NCBI RefSeq assembly: GCF_000482485.1 | Contig: NZ_KI519440.1 | Coordinates: forward strand, 62,001 to 126,000 | Origin: Paucisalibacillus globulus DSM 18846 | GTDB taxonomy: Bacteria; Bacillota; Bacilli; Bacillales; Amphibacillaceae | Length of the DNA: 64,000 nt | Reading direction: 5' to 3' | Part shown: in pieces, positions 33,987 to 42,628 of the stretch | Layout of the letters: every line of letters begins with the position of its first letter | How positions within the stretch are numbered: the first letter of the stretch is position 1 | Position numbers and translations under genes: made by a program | Notes under the pieces: generated by a model | The model's input: the letters and a program-made list of their open reading frames with translations, nothing else | What the model was told of the DNA's origin: nothing | Databases searched by the model: none

Positions 33987-35510
33987 ATGATGATTTTAGA
34001 TGCGAAAAGTTTACTATCAAGTATCGATAAAACAACACTGGGAATTAACTCACTCTATAATCAAATATCAGCTATCCAACGAGCAGTTAGAGATTTTTCT
34101 GCACTTGATGATGTACTGAAAGGTTCAGGGGGAACAGCAATCCGTTCCTTTTACAGTGATGGCCATCAACCTTTTTTAATCTTTCTCTTTCAATCACTAG
34201 TGGACTATAAAAATGTTTTGTCAGATATCCAATCAGCTATTGAATCTTATGAGTCACATGCCAATGGATTTGTAAGGCAGGATTTTCTAGAAAGCGATAT
34301 TACAAATGGTTTGGAAAATGTAAAGAAACGAACAATTGAATTGACTGCTGATGCAAATAGTATCTTACAACGTGTTCAAGACCTTGTTGCAGTAAGTAAA
34401 ATTGATGAATCAGAGGTTGTTGATACAGTAAGACGTGGAAATGAAAAAGTACGAAATATGATAGAGGAACTGAAGATATTGGATAGTTATGGTGTTTCCC
34501 GTTTGGAGAAAACGAAGGATAATCTGCAGACGATGAAGAGTTATATCTCGGAATTGGATGCAAAGTTTACTAGTGGGGGTGCACTTACTGACTTTAATGC
34601 AAAAGCAATGCAGGGACTTACTTCATATAGCACCATCATGGATGGTATCTACAATAAAGAAAGTTCAGAAAGCACCACGTTAGATGGAAAAACAATTGAA
34701 ACCATGCCAATCTATGAGATTGGGAAGGCTAAAGATGCAGAGTTAGAAGGAATTAGTGAAGATGCAAAGGAGATTGTGAATCTAGCATTTAAGGATTTAG
34801 AGAATGGTGTAATTGATAGACAAGAGTTTTTGAGAATTCTTCTTGGAATGACTAGTCTTGAAAGAGATATAGCAGAAGGAAAAGTGGAGACCGAGGTTGA
34901 GGTAACATTACTAGAATATGTTGAAAAAAATCAAAAAACAATTGCCATGAACGGGTATGCCGAGTTAATAGGGAAACTCATTAACGATCTAGGTAAGGAA
35001 GTTGTTGGTACTGGTCAATCTTTAAAGAAATTTCCTGTTTCCTTACAGTGGGCACATAAGGCTGGAGATGCTGTGATTAAACATGGGAAAAATATTGCGG
35101 GTGCGGGTACGGTCCTTGGTGGAGTAGCCATGGTCGGAGGATTTAGTATTGGTATGTATGATGATATAGCGAACAACGGTAAGACGGTTGGGGAAGCTAT
35201 TGCGCATAATGGAGCGGCAGCAGGTGTTGGGTTGGCAACAAATACAATTATTACAGCATCAATTGTAGGATTAGCTTCGAATCCAGTTGGCTGGGCTGTA
35301 ATCGGAGGTGTTGCAACAGGGTTATTTGTAACATCCCTCTTTAATGTAGCATATGAAAATAATTGGTTAGGTATACAAGACGGCCTAGATTGGATTGGTG
35401 GAAAAATAGATAGCACTTGGGAAACTACTAAAGAAATTGCCACCAATGTCGGGGAGGCTATTAAGGATGGCTTGAATGCCATAAATCCATTGAAATGGGG
35501 ATGGTGGTAA
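33987..35510 (+). CDS. LXG-domain type VII secretion toxin with membrane-active tail
   Basis: 507 residues. The N-terminal LXG domain (about 1-230) is long and helical, starting ILDAKSLLSSIDKT. A linker follows, and then a glycine- and alanine-rich hydrophobic region at about 369-445 (AGAGTVLGGVAMVGG, GVGLATNTIITASIVGLA) that would insert in membranes. The end is Trp-rich (INPLKWGWW). That layout resembles membrane-depolarising LXG toxins such as TspA of S. aureus. The DUF443 gene four bases downstream is the matching immunity family. GGAGGTGGGG precedes the start. Toxic mode is inferred. Confidence 0.85.
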   Translation: MMILDAKSLLSSIDKTTLGINSLYNQISAIQRAVRDFSALDDVLKGSGGTAIRSFYSDGHQPFLIFLFQSLVDYKNVLSDIQSAIESYESHANGFVRQDFLESDITNGLENVKKRTIELTADANSILQRVQDLVAVSKIDESEVVDTVRRGNEKVRNMIEELKILDSYGVSRLEKTKDNLQTMKSYISELDAKFTSGGALTDFNAKAMQGLTSYSTIMDGIYNKESSESTTLDGKTIETMPIYEIGKAKDAELEGISEDAKEIVNLAFKDLENGVIDRQEFLRILLGMTSLERDIAEGKVETEVEVTLLEYVEKNQKTIAMNGYAELIGKLINDLGKEVVGTGQSLKKFPVSLQWAHKAGDAVIKHGKNIAGAGTVLGGVAMVGGFSIGMYDDIANNGKTVGEAIAHNGAAAGVGLATNTIITASIVGLASNPVGWAVIGGVATGLFVTSLFNVAYENNWLGIQDGLDWIGGKIDSTWETTKEIATNVGEAIKDGLNAINPLKWGWW

Positions 35511-35514
35511 TTAT

Positions 35515-36171
35515 ATGAATGTTGAAGTTCTTAATATTCATAAAAATTTAAGGTACCGAATCATGACAGTAAACGGCAAACACTATATTTTTGATCAAGA
35601 CCGTCCGTACTTAGTGTTTTTCTTTCCGTTTTTAAATTGGATGAAGTCACATATTGTCTATAAAGTTTCAGATCCAGTTAAATTAGAGCAGTTAAAAGTT
35701 ATTAAAAATGAAAATAAATTAGGTACAGGATTATTTATTCTTACAGGAGGATTAACAGTATTTTTAGGGAATTTATTAAGCTTAGTTGTTGAAAGGTTTG
35801 ATTTTCAAATATCACAAATTTATATATATAGTTTATTATTAATTTCCACATTTCTTGTTATCTATTTTCGCTTTCGTATAAGTAGAAAAAATCAAAAAAA
35901 ATTATGTGATATTGTGCAACTTGAGGAACTAGAGACGGAAAAAATTCGGATTAGACCCCAATCCTTTAAACATTTTAGTTTTGTATTAGTCGCATATATA
36001 TACATTTTATTAATTACGCTTGCTTCATTAATAGCTTTTATTAAATTACCTAATTTTATTTTATTTCTCTGTTTCATTTTGTTTTTATTTTTAACATTAA
36101 TAGTAAACGGACTGACCTTAAAGGTTGGAAAAAACAAGATTAAACTGAAAAACAATAAATCTGCAGATTAG
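35515..36171 (+). CDS. DUF443 five-helix membrane protein, likely LXG immunity (1)
   Basis: 218 residues. The N-terminal 65-residue cytoplasmic domain carries 'RPYLVFFFPFLNWMKSH', the hallmark stretch of DUF443. Hydrophobic helices lie near 72-92, 102-118, 155-172 and 178-198. The S. aureus family member TsaI protects against TspA. It starts four bases after the toxin stop, so the two are co-translated. Its 3' end (NNKSA) matches that of the third copy at 39146. Confidence 0.85.
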   Translation: MNVEVLNIHKNLRYRIMTVNGKHYIFDQDRPYLVFFFPFLNWMKSHIVYKVSDPVKLEQLKVIKNENKLGTGLFILTGGLTVFLGNLLSLVVERFDFQISQIYIYSLLLISTFLVIYFRFRISRKNQKKLCDIVQLEELETEKIRIRPQSFKHFSFVLVAYIYILLITLASLIAFIKLPNFILFLCFILFLFLTLIVNGLTLKVGKNKIKLKNNKSAD

Positions 36172-36203
36172 AAAGAAATTAATTCGATTAAGGGGAGAAA
36201 CAC

Positions 36204-36503
36204 ATGTTACCAATTGGATCAATCATCTACCTAAAGGACGGTTCAAGGAAAATAATGATTTTAAACAGAGGTCCAATTATAGAGAGGAACGGCAAACAAA
36301 CAGTATTTGATTATTCGGGCTGTTTTTATCCACTTGGATTAGTACCGGACAATATTTTTTATTTCAACCATGAAAATATTGATGAGGTTGTATTTGAAGG
36401 TTTTAAGGACTCAGAGGAAGAACGTTTCCAGAAGCTATTTCATGATTGGCGAAAGGAAAACGGCGATAAGTTTGCAAGAGGAAAAGTTACAGGGGTGATT
36501 TAG
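36204..36503 (+). CDS. DUF4176 protein (1)
   Basis: 99 residues, soluble. 'LPIGSIIYLKDGSRKIMILNRG', split here by its central Gly-Ser, begins a small beta barrel, and 'FYFNHENIDEVVFEGF' is the family signature. DUF4176 genes commonly stand beside LXG toxins and are thought to aid immunity or the toxin complex. GGGGAGAA precedes the ATG. The first 200 bases are almost identical to the copy at 39836. Confidence 0.85.
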   Translation: MLPIGSIIYLKDGSRKIMILNRGPIIERNGKQTVFDYSGCFYPLGLVPDNIFYFNHENIDEVVFEGFKDSEEERFQKLFHDWRKENGDKFARGKVTGVI

Positions 36504-36633
36504 TAGGGCATAGAAGGATTAGTCTCTCTAATTTGGAAGTGAATTTATGGAAATTAATATGTTGACTGTGGATAAAAAAATAAAGACAGGATGGTTTAAA
36601 TATTAGGTGAATTATTTAAGAAGGAGTTAAAGA

Positions 36634-37359
36634 ATGAAAATTAATTCAACTATAGAGTTTGGACAACTATCAGACGAGTTCAAAAAACACTTACAATTCC
36701 TAGATATATTCAATATAAAAGGCGCAACATCCATGCTGCTATTTGGATTGTATGACATCCCTCTACTATTGTCTTTACTTACAATTTATAAAATTGAGTT
36801 TATCTGGGGTATCCTACCCCTTCTAGTAATTCTTCACGCTTGGATGTTTCGACTTTTATTTAAAAATCCCTTTTCTACTCAATTTGAGACCATATTATAT
36901 TTAGGAGCTTTTGGGTTAATTGGTTCATTGACCTTTATTATAATGATATACGGGATATCGTATTATGTGTTGGGAATTTCTTCTGTTATCTATTACTCGG
37001 TATTAACACTTACTTTATTGATGTCATCTATTATTCTAATAAAGTATCAAATAGACAAATATGCTGGAGATCTAACTAAGGAAAAAAAGAGTCGGGACCA
37101 ATCAAAGTACATCGGACTAGTTACCGTCGCTCCCGCCATTGGATATATTTTGGCGCTAATAACGGCTGATACAACTATACTAAAGCATAGTGTGACATTA
37201 GGAATGAATTTTATACTTTTCCTAATATATGGGTACTTTGGAGCTAGGTTTCTACACAAATATTTTTTCATGAAAACTAATATAGATTACGTGAACTTCC
37301 AGATGCCTGCAAAAAAAGATTACAAAGAATTAATAAAAAATGGAGTAGAAATTAAATAG
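36634..37359 (+). CDS. multi-helix membrane protein of unknown family (paralog 1)
   Basis: 241 residues with about six membrane helices, a conserved loop 'KNPFSTQFET', a cytoplasmic 'YQIDKYAGDLTKEKK' loop and the ending 'FMKTNIDYV...GVEIK'. It is a clear paralog of the next gene. I do not recognise the family; a DUF5079-like staphylococcal T7SS membrane protein is possible. Its place inside an LXG immunity array suggests another immunity or accessory membrane protein. AAGGAG precedes the ATG. Confidence 0.7.
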   Translation: MKINSTIEFGQLSDEFKKHLQFLDIFNIKGATSMLLFGLYDIPLLLSLLTIYKIEFIWGILPLLVILHAWMFRLLFKNPFSTQFETILYLGAFGLIGSLTFIIMIYGISYYVLGISSVIYYSVLTLTLLMSSIILIKYQIDKYAGDLTKEKKSRDQSKYIGLVTVAPAIGYILALITADTTILKHSVTLGMNFILFLIYGYFGARFLHKYFFMKTNIDYVNFQMPAKKDYKELIKNGVEIK

Positions 37360-37380
37360 CTATATTTAAAGGAAGAAATT

Positions 37381-38106
37381 ATGAAAATTGATTCTAATAT
37401 TAAACGTAGAGATTTATCACAAAAATTTAAAGAACATTTATTGTTTGTAGATATAATAAATGTGAAGTCTTCAGTAGTAACCGTAATACTTGTACTCTAT
37501 GATCTACCATTAGCCGCGGGTCTACTGAGCATATATAAATTAGAGTTTTTATGGATACTTATGCCATTTATAATCATTTTGCATTTATGGGGTATTCGAC
37601 TTTTAGTAAAGAATCCATACTCTACACAATTTGAGACGATAAGATTTATCGGGACTCTAGGTGTAATAGGGACATTAACTTTTTTTATTATAGCTAATGG
37701 TATGTCCATCTTTGCTTTTCATATTAATTCTATCTTATATTATGGTTTAATCAATTTATCCTTATTGATTACGTCTTATATACTAGTAAAATATCAAATT
37801 GACAAGTATTCTGGCGATCCAACAAAAGAGGGAAAGAAGCATGATCAATCAAAATACATGGGATTGTTGTCTGTCTCCCCAGCAATAGGATATCTGTTAG
37901 CTTTAAGTACAAAGGGCAATTCTACTCTTCAATTAGCTATTATGATGATTATGATTTTCTTTCTAATACTTCTGTATGTATATGTAGCAGCTAAGTTTAT
38001 ACACAGATACTATTTTATGAAAACGAACATAGATATTGTAATACTCCAAACACCTACAAAAAAAGAATACAAAGAGTTAAGAGAAAAAGGAGTAGAAATT
38101 AAATAA
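37381..38106 (+). CDS. multi-helix membrane protein of unknown family (paralog 2)
   Basis: 241 residues, the same length and layout as the previous gene, 21 bases downstream. Shared blocks include 'KNPYSTQFET', 'KYQIDKYSGDPTKE', 'DQSKYMGL' and 'FMKTNIDIV...GVEIK'. Identity is roughly half and falls mostly in the loops and termini, while the helices have drifted. That suits immunity proteins diverging to meet different toxins. GGAAGAA precedes the ATG. Confidence 0.7.
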   Translation: MKIDSNIKRRDLSQKFKEHLLFVDIINVKSSVVTVILVLYDLPLAAGLLSIYKLEFLWILMPFIIILHLWGIRLLVKNPYSTQFETIRFIGTLGVIGTLTFFIIANGMSIFAFHINSILYYGLINLSLLITSYILVKYQIDKYSGDPTKEGKKHDQSKYMGLLSVSPAIGYLLALSTKGNSTLQLAIMMIMIFFLILLYVYVAAKFIHRYYFMKTNIDIVILQTPTKKEYKELREKGVEIK

Positions 38107-38116
38107 TAGAAAACTA

Positions 38117-38389
38117 TTACCCAATGGTTCTATCGAATGGTGGAAATAAGCGTTTAATGATTTATGGTATGGAAGAAAACAACAAGTTGTAGATGAAGAA
38201 CAACCAGATTTAGTAGAGGATGCAATTGATACAACCATGTTTGACTACATTGGAGTTCCTTATCCGGAAGGCTCTATTAATCAGGAGTTCTCGTATGCTT
38301 TTAACCATTCCGATATACAGGACATCATCTTTCAAGGATATGAAGATGATGAAGAAGACGAATTCCGGAGTATATTGGAGAGGGTATAA
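38117..38389 (+). pseudogene. decayed DUF4176 gene
   Basis: Three frames together give a DUF4176 protein: 'LPNGSI' in one, 'NGGNKRLMIYG' in a second, then 'FDYIGVPYPEGS...FSYAFNHSDIQDIIFQGYEDDEEDEFRSILE' in a third. Two frameshifts (about 38135 and 38168) and the lack of a start make it inactive. Its sequence is far from the two intact copies, so it belonged to another toxin cassette. Confidence 0.75.
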
Positions 38390-38410
38390 AACTTTAATCA
38401 TTAATACCTA

Positions 38411-38452
38411 ATTCTTCCGCTTATTAATCCATTAAATTGGGGATGGTGGTGA
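38411..38452 (+). pseudogene. orphan 3' end of an LXG toxin gene
   Basis: Reads ILPLINPLNWGWW then TGA, matching the end of the intact toxin at 35510 (INPLKWGWW). As in the intact toxin, a DUF443 start codon follows within a few bases, and the TGGGGATGGTGGT segment also serves as its ribosome site. No further toxin sequence is found upstream. Confidence 0.75.
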
Positions 38453-38457
38453 TCTTT

Positions 38458-39120
38458 ATGAAGGGTGAAGTCCTTCACATTCATAGAAACATTAGGTATA
38501 GACTTATATCAATAAATGATACGCGGTATATAGTTGATTTAGATTACCCACTTTTAGTGTTTTTCTTCCCTTTCCTAAATTGGATGAAATCACATGTTGT
38601 CTATAAAATTATTGATGAAAATCAACTTGAACAACTAAAAGTAATTAAAAGTACCGACACAAAAGTCGGCTATACACTATTAACTGGAGGACTATCTGTT
38701 CTTGGGGCAAATTTATTGGAAATGGTAATGGATAAGTTTGAAATATCAATGCCAAACGTAATTAATTATATTATTCTTTTCACTTTTACTATCTTAATTG
38801 TTTTTTGTCGTTTCCATATTAGTAGAAGGAATAAGAGGAAATTATATGACATAGTCCAGTTAGAGAAGTTAGAGAAGATAAAGATACGTTTTGGCCCCCA
38901 AAATGTTAAACATTTTTTCTTATTTCTTATTTTGTATTTAGGATTTTTAGCATCTAGTCTGGCAGGAATAATCATGTTCATACAATACAAAAACTTCTTA
39001 ATTCTATTTTTTACAATTCTTTTTTTGTTCTGTTTCCTATTTGTAAATGGGATTTCGTTATTCCCAGGGAAAAATAAAATACGAATGAAGGAACTTCAAA
39101 ATTTTGAAGCAGCAAAATAG
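38458..39120 (+). CDS. DUF443 membrane protein, likely LXG immunity (2)
   Basis: 220 residues, same fold as 35515: 'YPLLVFFFPFLNWMKSH', two helices around 75-120 and two more around 158-200, with a 'NGISLFPGKNKI' ending. The start at 38458 is set by GGTGGTGAT and by the orphan toxin tail in front; an upstream ATG at 38437 lies within that tail. It probably protected against the toxin whose stump precedes it. Confidence 0.85.
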   Translation: MKGEVLHIHRNIRYRLISINDTRYIVDLDYPLLVFFFPFLNWMKSHVVYKIIDENQLEQLKVIKSTDTKVGYTLLTGGLSVLGANLLEMVMDKFEISMPNVINYIILFTFTILIVFCRFHISRRNKRKLYDIVQLEKLEKIKIRFGPQNVKHFFLFLILYLGFLASSLAGIIMFIQYKNFLILFFTILFLFCFLFVNGISLFPGKNKIRMKELQNFEAAK

Positions 39121-39145
39121 TTTGAAGAAAAAGCGGTGATAGTCT

Positions 39146-39802
39146 ATGTTAAGTGAAGTACACCATATTCATAAAAATATGAGATATAGAATTATTAAAG
39201 TGGATAATACATACTATATTTTTGACCTTGACCGTCCTTTTTTGGTATTTTTCTTTCCTTTCCTTAATTGGATAAAAACACACACGATCTATGAAATTAA
39301 GGATATGGCCCAGCTGGAGCAGTTAAGAACTGTTGAAAGTAGTTCCAAAATAGGATTTGGGATAGCTATGTTTACAGGTGGTTTATCTGTTTTTTTAGCT
39401 AATTTACTAGAACCTATTATATTTAAGATGGAATTTCAAACACCAACCTTTATTACCTATATTTTACTTATCATTTTTTCTATTTTAGTAATCTTTTTTC
39501 GTTTTAAATTAAGTAAAAAAAATAAGATAAAAATACTTAATGTTGTTGCATTGAGTACTTTAGAGAAAAAAAGAATCTCAGTTAAACCACAATCTATTAA
39601 ACATTTTTGCTTAATATTATTCATGTATATAATAGTATTATTATTTCTTCTAGCATCAATCTTCATGTTTATTGAATTTAAGAATTACTTCGTTTTGTTT
39701 TCCTTTATACTAATATTATTTTTCTTGCTTATTATAAATGCATCTACATTAGCACCAGGAAAAAATAAAATAAAAATAAACAACAATAAATCTGCAGTTT
39801 AA
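39146..39802 (+). CDS. DUF443 membrane protein, likely LXG immunity (3)
   Basis: 218 residues: 'RPFLVFFFPFLNWIKTH', four or five helices and the ending 'PGKNKIKINNNKSA'. GCGGTGAT precedes the ATG. It follows the second DUF443 gene by 25 bases and precedes the second intact DUF4176, so DUF443-DUF4176 repeats as a unit. It is closer to the first copy at its 3' end than elsewhere. Confidence 0.85.
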   Translation: MLSEVHHIHKNMRYRIIKVDNTYYIFDLDRPFLVFFFPFLNWIKTHTIYEIKDMAQLEQLRTVESSSKIGFGIAMFTGGLSVFLANLLEPIIFKMEFQTPTFITYILLIIFSILVIFFRFKLSKKNKIKILNVVALSTLEKKRISVKPQSIKHFCLILFMYIIVLLFLLASIFMFIEFKNYFVLFSFILILFFLLIINASTLAPGKNKIKINNNKSAV

Positions 39803-39835
39803 AATAAAATTTATTAACAAATGGGGGAGAAACAC

Positions 39836-40135
39836 ATGTTACCAATTGGATCAATCATCTACCTAAAGGACGGTTCAAGGAAAATAATGATTTTAAACAG
39901 AGGACCTATTATTGAAATGGATGGCAAACAAACAGTATTTGATTATTCGGGCTGTTTTTATCCACTTGGATTAGTACCGGACAATATTTTTTATTTCAAC
40001 CATGAAAATATTGATGAGGTTGTATTTGAAGGTTTTAAGGACTCAGAAGAAGAACGTTTCCAGAAATTATTTAATGATTGGCAAAAGGAAAATAGCGGTA
40101 AGTTTTTGAAAGGGAAAGTGACAGGAGTGATTTAG
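39836..40135 (+). CDS. DUF4176 protein (2)
   Basis: 99 residues and nearly identical to the 36204 copy; most differences lie in the last 15 residues and around 'IEMDGKQT'. The DNA is also nearly identical, including much of the leader GGGGAGAAACAC. This suggests recent duplication or gene conversion. An ATG-like start upstream at 39821 would include the ribosome site, so 39836 is used. Confidence 0.85.
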   Translation: MLPIGSIIYLKDGSRKIMILNRGPIIEMDGKQTVFDYSGCFYPLGLVPDNIFYFNHENIDEVVFEGFKDSEEERFQKLFNDWQKENSGKFLKGKVTGVI

Positions 40136-40179
40136 TTTAGGGTAAAAAGGTTTCAGCCTTTAAACTAAGGAGGTTAAGA

Positions 40180-40689
40180 ATGGACATTAATATCTTAATT
40201 ATTTCTTTTATAATGATTTTCATGCTTCATAATTTAGAGGAAATTATTACAATAGAAAGATGGCATAAAAAAACGTATCCTCAGGTTATACATCGGGTCC
40301 CGTCATTTATACAAAAGGAAATGAAGCAGTTTAATGATATTACAAGTGCACAATTTGCTCTTGTTGTTTTTGTGTTATCGATTGTTGTTTCTGCTTTGAT
40401 TTTGACAGCAGTAGTGACAGAGCACTATTTCTTGTTTTTGGGGGTAGCTATACCTTTTGCGTTAAATATCTTCACTCATCCATTACAATCATTGTATTTG
40501 AGATGTTATACTCCTGGAGTCTGGACATCTATTTTACTGATAATCCCTTATAATATTCTATTATTCTTTCACTTCTCTAAAGAGGGGTTATTTACGATGA
40601 GCACAATGATAGGTGCATTAATTGTGATGGTCTTACTTGTACCAGTGTTCCTTCTTAGTCATAAAATTGGTGGAAAGTTAGATGGGTGA
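40180..40689 (+). CDS. HXXEE-domain membrane protein
   Basis: 169 residues with about five membrane helices. 'FMLHNLEEIIT' near residue 17 is the HxxEE motif; further conserved His and Trp residues (ERWH, FTHPLQS) follow. Function of the family is unknown; the motif suggests metal binding in the membrane. AAGGAGG precedes the ATG. Whether it belongs to the toxin array or just follows it is open. Confidence 0.8.
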   Translation: MDINILIISFIMIFMLHNLEEIITIERWHKKTYPQVIHRVPSFIQKEMKQFNDITSAQFALVVFVLSIVVSALILTAVVTEHYFLFLGVAIPFALNIFTHPLQSLYLRCYTPGVWTSILLIIPYNILLFFHFSKEGLFTMSTMIGALIVMVLLVPVFLLSHKIGGKLDG

Positions 40690-40996
40690 TGCCGCTGTTA
40701 CATGTTTTTTCTAAATACAATACCATTATAGGTTGAACTGGAACCAAGCTCATATACTATCATCAGTCATTCTCGCTACTAGTAACATTTTTATCTAGTA
40801 TAGGTATAATTTACTGTTTTGTGGCTGTAGCCTTTTACTAAATGAGTTTCCATTGTAATATCAAAGTAACATGAAGAAGGTCGGATTAGTATAACAAAAA
40901 CCACATTGTGGATAGTTACAAGCAAAGGCTGACTCTTATTTGATCCCTTCAGTTCATGAAAATAGATTGAAAGATTTGGGGGAAGAAGTAATAGCT
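40690..40996. other. intergenic region with no recognised feature
   Basis: About 300 AT-rich bases between the HXXEE gene and the OmpA lipoprotein. I see no gene, no strong hairpin and no repeat. Confidence 0.5.
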
Positions 40997-42442
40997 ATGA
41001 AAATCACAAAAAAAGATAAATTATTCACGGGACTATTAGTAAGCATACTATTTGGAATGACTATCTTAGTTGGCTGTACAGATAATGAAGAAACAGAAGA
41101 TACTGATACTCCGGAAAAGAAAAACACAGAAATAACAGAGGATGTTGAGAAAGTAGATGATAAGAAAGATCCCTTAGAAGAAGACATTTCCTTTGGAGGA
41201 AATGTCTATGTAGAGGATGATAAAATTCGAGTGGTAGGGGAGAGCAATCTAGTGGAAGGTACTTTTGTAGTAGGTACTATATATAAATCGCCTTTTACTG
41301 AAGTGCGTGATAATGCCGCCCTTATTACAGAGGAAGAAGTTTCCGTTGATAAAAATGGAAATTTTGAAATGGAGTTTCTATATGAAACAGATACTGATAT
41401 GGATTTTCTAGAATATTACAATGGAAGAATACTTGAAGTGGAATTGGAAGTAGAGATGGCATACAGCCAACCTGAAGAAATTACAGAGTTATATGGTTTT
41501 AACGGTGAGAATCTCCGTGGACCAATCGTATATAAAGAGTTTAGTTTTGGTGAAGTGTACCAATATTTGTATATGCCTATATATGTTCAAATTGGGGGTG
41601 ACCAAACAGAATATGAAATAAAAGCCCCTGAGCGATTACCATTACCGAAAGACTATGGGAAAACAAATGTATGGATTGATATTGAAGAGATAACACATGA
41701 CCATGAGTATTTTTATGTAAAAGGGAAATCAAATTTGATAGAGGGTGCCGCTCTTCTAGGAGGTTATTATTCAAGTGAAATAGGCTTACTCCCACAAAGT
41801 TTCTTTTATAATACTGCCCATATCCAACCTGATGGATCATTTGTTTTTCGTGCTGAATATCATTCGATAGCCGAAGAAGGCTTTATTCGTATTCGTATTA
41901 AATCTATTGGTTCACATTTGGCTAGTAATCTCTTGGAGGAAGCCTATGGAGATGAATTTGAGCGAATCGAAGGAGAGTATGTAACGTTTAATGAACAAGA
42001 TGATAAAAATGAAATTGAAATGATTCTCTACCCATCTATTCCAGAAATAGACGTACCAGAAGAAACAAATGTTACAGAAGATGATGGAGAAATTAAGGTT
42101 CAAGTACCTGATGATGTTTTATTTGATGTTGACAAGAGTGAAGTAAATCCAGAGGCAAAAGAAACATTGGATGACATTATCGCAATGTTGGAGGAACTAG
42201 AAGCAGGAACAAAAATTCACATCAATGGTCATACTGATTCTGAAGGGGATGCGGATGATAATGTATCACTTTCAGAAAAAAGAGCACTGGCGGTGGAAAC
42301 GTATCTGACGAACAATGGAAGTATTGATCATCTTGATATCGAGACGAATGGCTATGGTGAAACAAAGCCGATTGCCTCTAATGAAGATGAAGAAGGTAAA
42401 GAAAGAAATCGTCGGGTGGAAATTGTCATTAACCCTAAGTAG
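40997..42442 (+). CDS. OmpA-domain lipoprotein
   Basis: 481 residues. Basic MKITKKDK, a hydrophobic segment and LVGC form a lipoprotein signal. An acidic linker follows, then two beta-rich repeats with a shared 'V.GESNLVEG' / 'VKGKSNLIEG' element (near 75 and 235). The C-terminal 110 residues are an OmpA/MotB peptidoglycan-binding domain: 'INGHTDSEGD', 'LSEKRALAV', 'GYGETKPIA', 'RNRRVEI'. It would tie the membrane to the cell wall, which is unusual as a lipoprotein in Gram-positives. GGGGGAAG precedes the ATG. Confidence 0.87.
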   Translation: MKITKKDKLFTGLLVSILFGMTILVGCTDNEETEDTDTPEKKNTEITEDVEKVDDKKDPLEEDISFGGNVYVEDDKIRVVGESNLVEGTFVVGTIYKSPFTEVRDNAALITEEEVSVDKNGNFEMEFLYETDTDMDFLEYYNGRILEVELEVEMAYSQPEEITELYGFNGENLRGPIVYKEFSFGEVYQYLYMPIYVQIGGDQTEYEIKAPERLPLPKDYGKTNVWIDIEEITHDHEYFYVKGKSNLIEGAALLGGYYSSEIGLLPQSFFYNTAHIQPDGSFVFRAEYHSIAEEGFIRIRIKSIGSHLASNLLEEAYGDEFERIEGEYVTFNEQDDKNEIEMILYPSIPEIDVPEETNVTEDDGEIKVQVPDDVLFDVDKSEVNPEAKETLDDIIAMLEELEAGTKIHINGHTDSEGDADDNVSLSEKRALAVETYLTNNGSIDHLDIETNGYGETKPIASNEDEEGKERNRRVEIVINPK

Positions 42443-42508
42443 GTAAAAGATACAGTTCATAATAAATTCATCCCTGTTTAAGTGACAATCAAAATTTGTA
42501 GTAAATCG

Positions 42509-42569
42509 ATAGAGCCGGAGGGAAAGGATCATTTATTAGCTAAATGCCCTATCCCTGAGGCTCTATTTT
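42509..42569 (+). terminator. long-stem terminator
   Basis: ATAGAGCC with an inner GAGGG pairs with CCCT and GGCTCTAT, followed by TTTTG. It closes the OmpA lipoprotein gene. Confidence 0.7.
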
Positions 42570-42628
42570 GTAAGTAACCCAAAGTACTTACTAATCCAAA
42601 AAAGTTCAAATTATAGATTGAGGGATTA

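Noticed and set aside
35015-35482. 155-codon minus-strand frame inside the LXG toxin
   Set aside because: Mirror of the Gly/Ala-rich toxin tail; no start signal.
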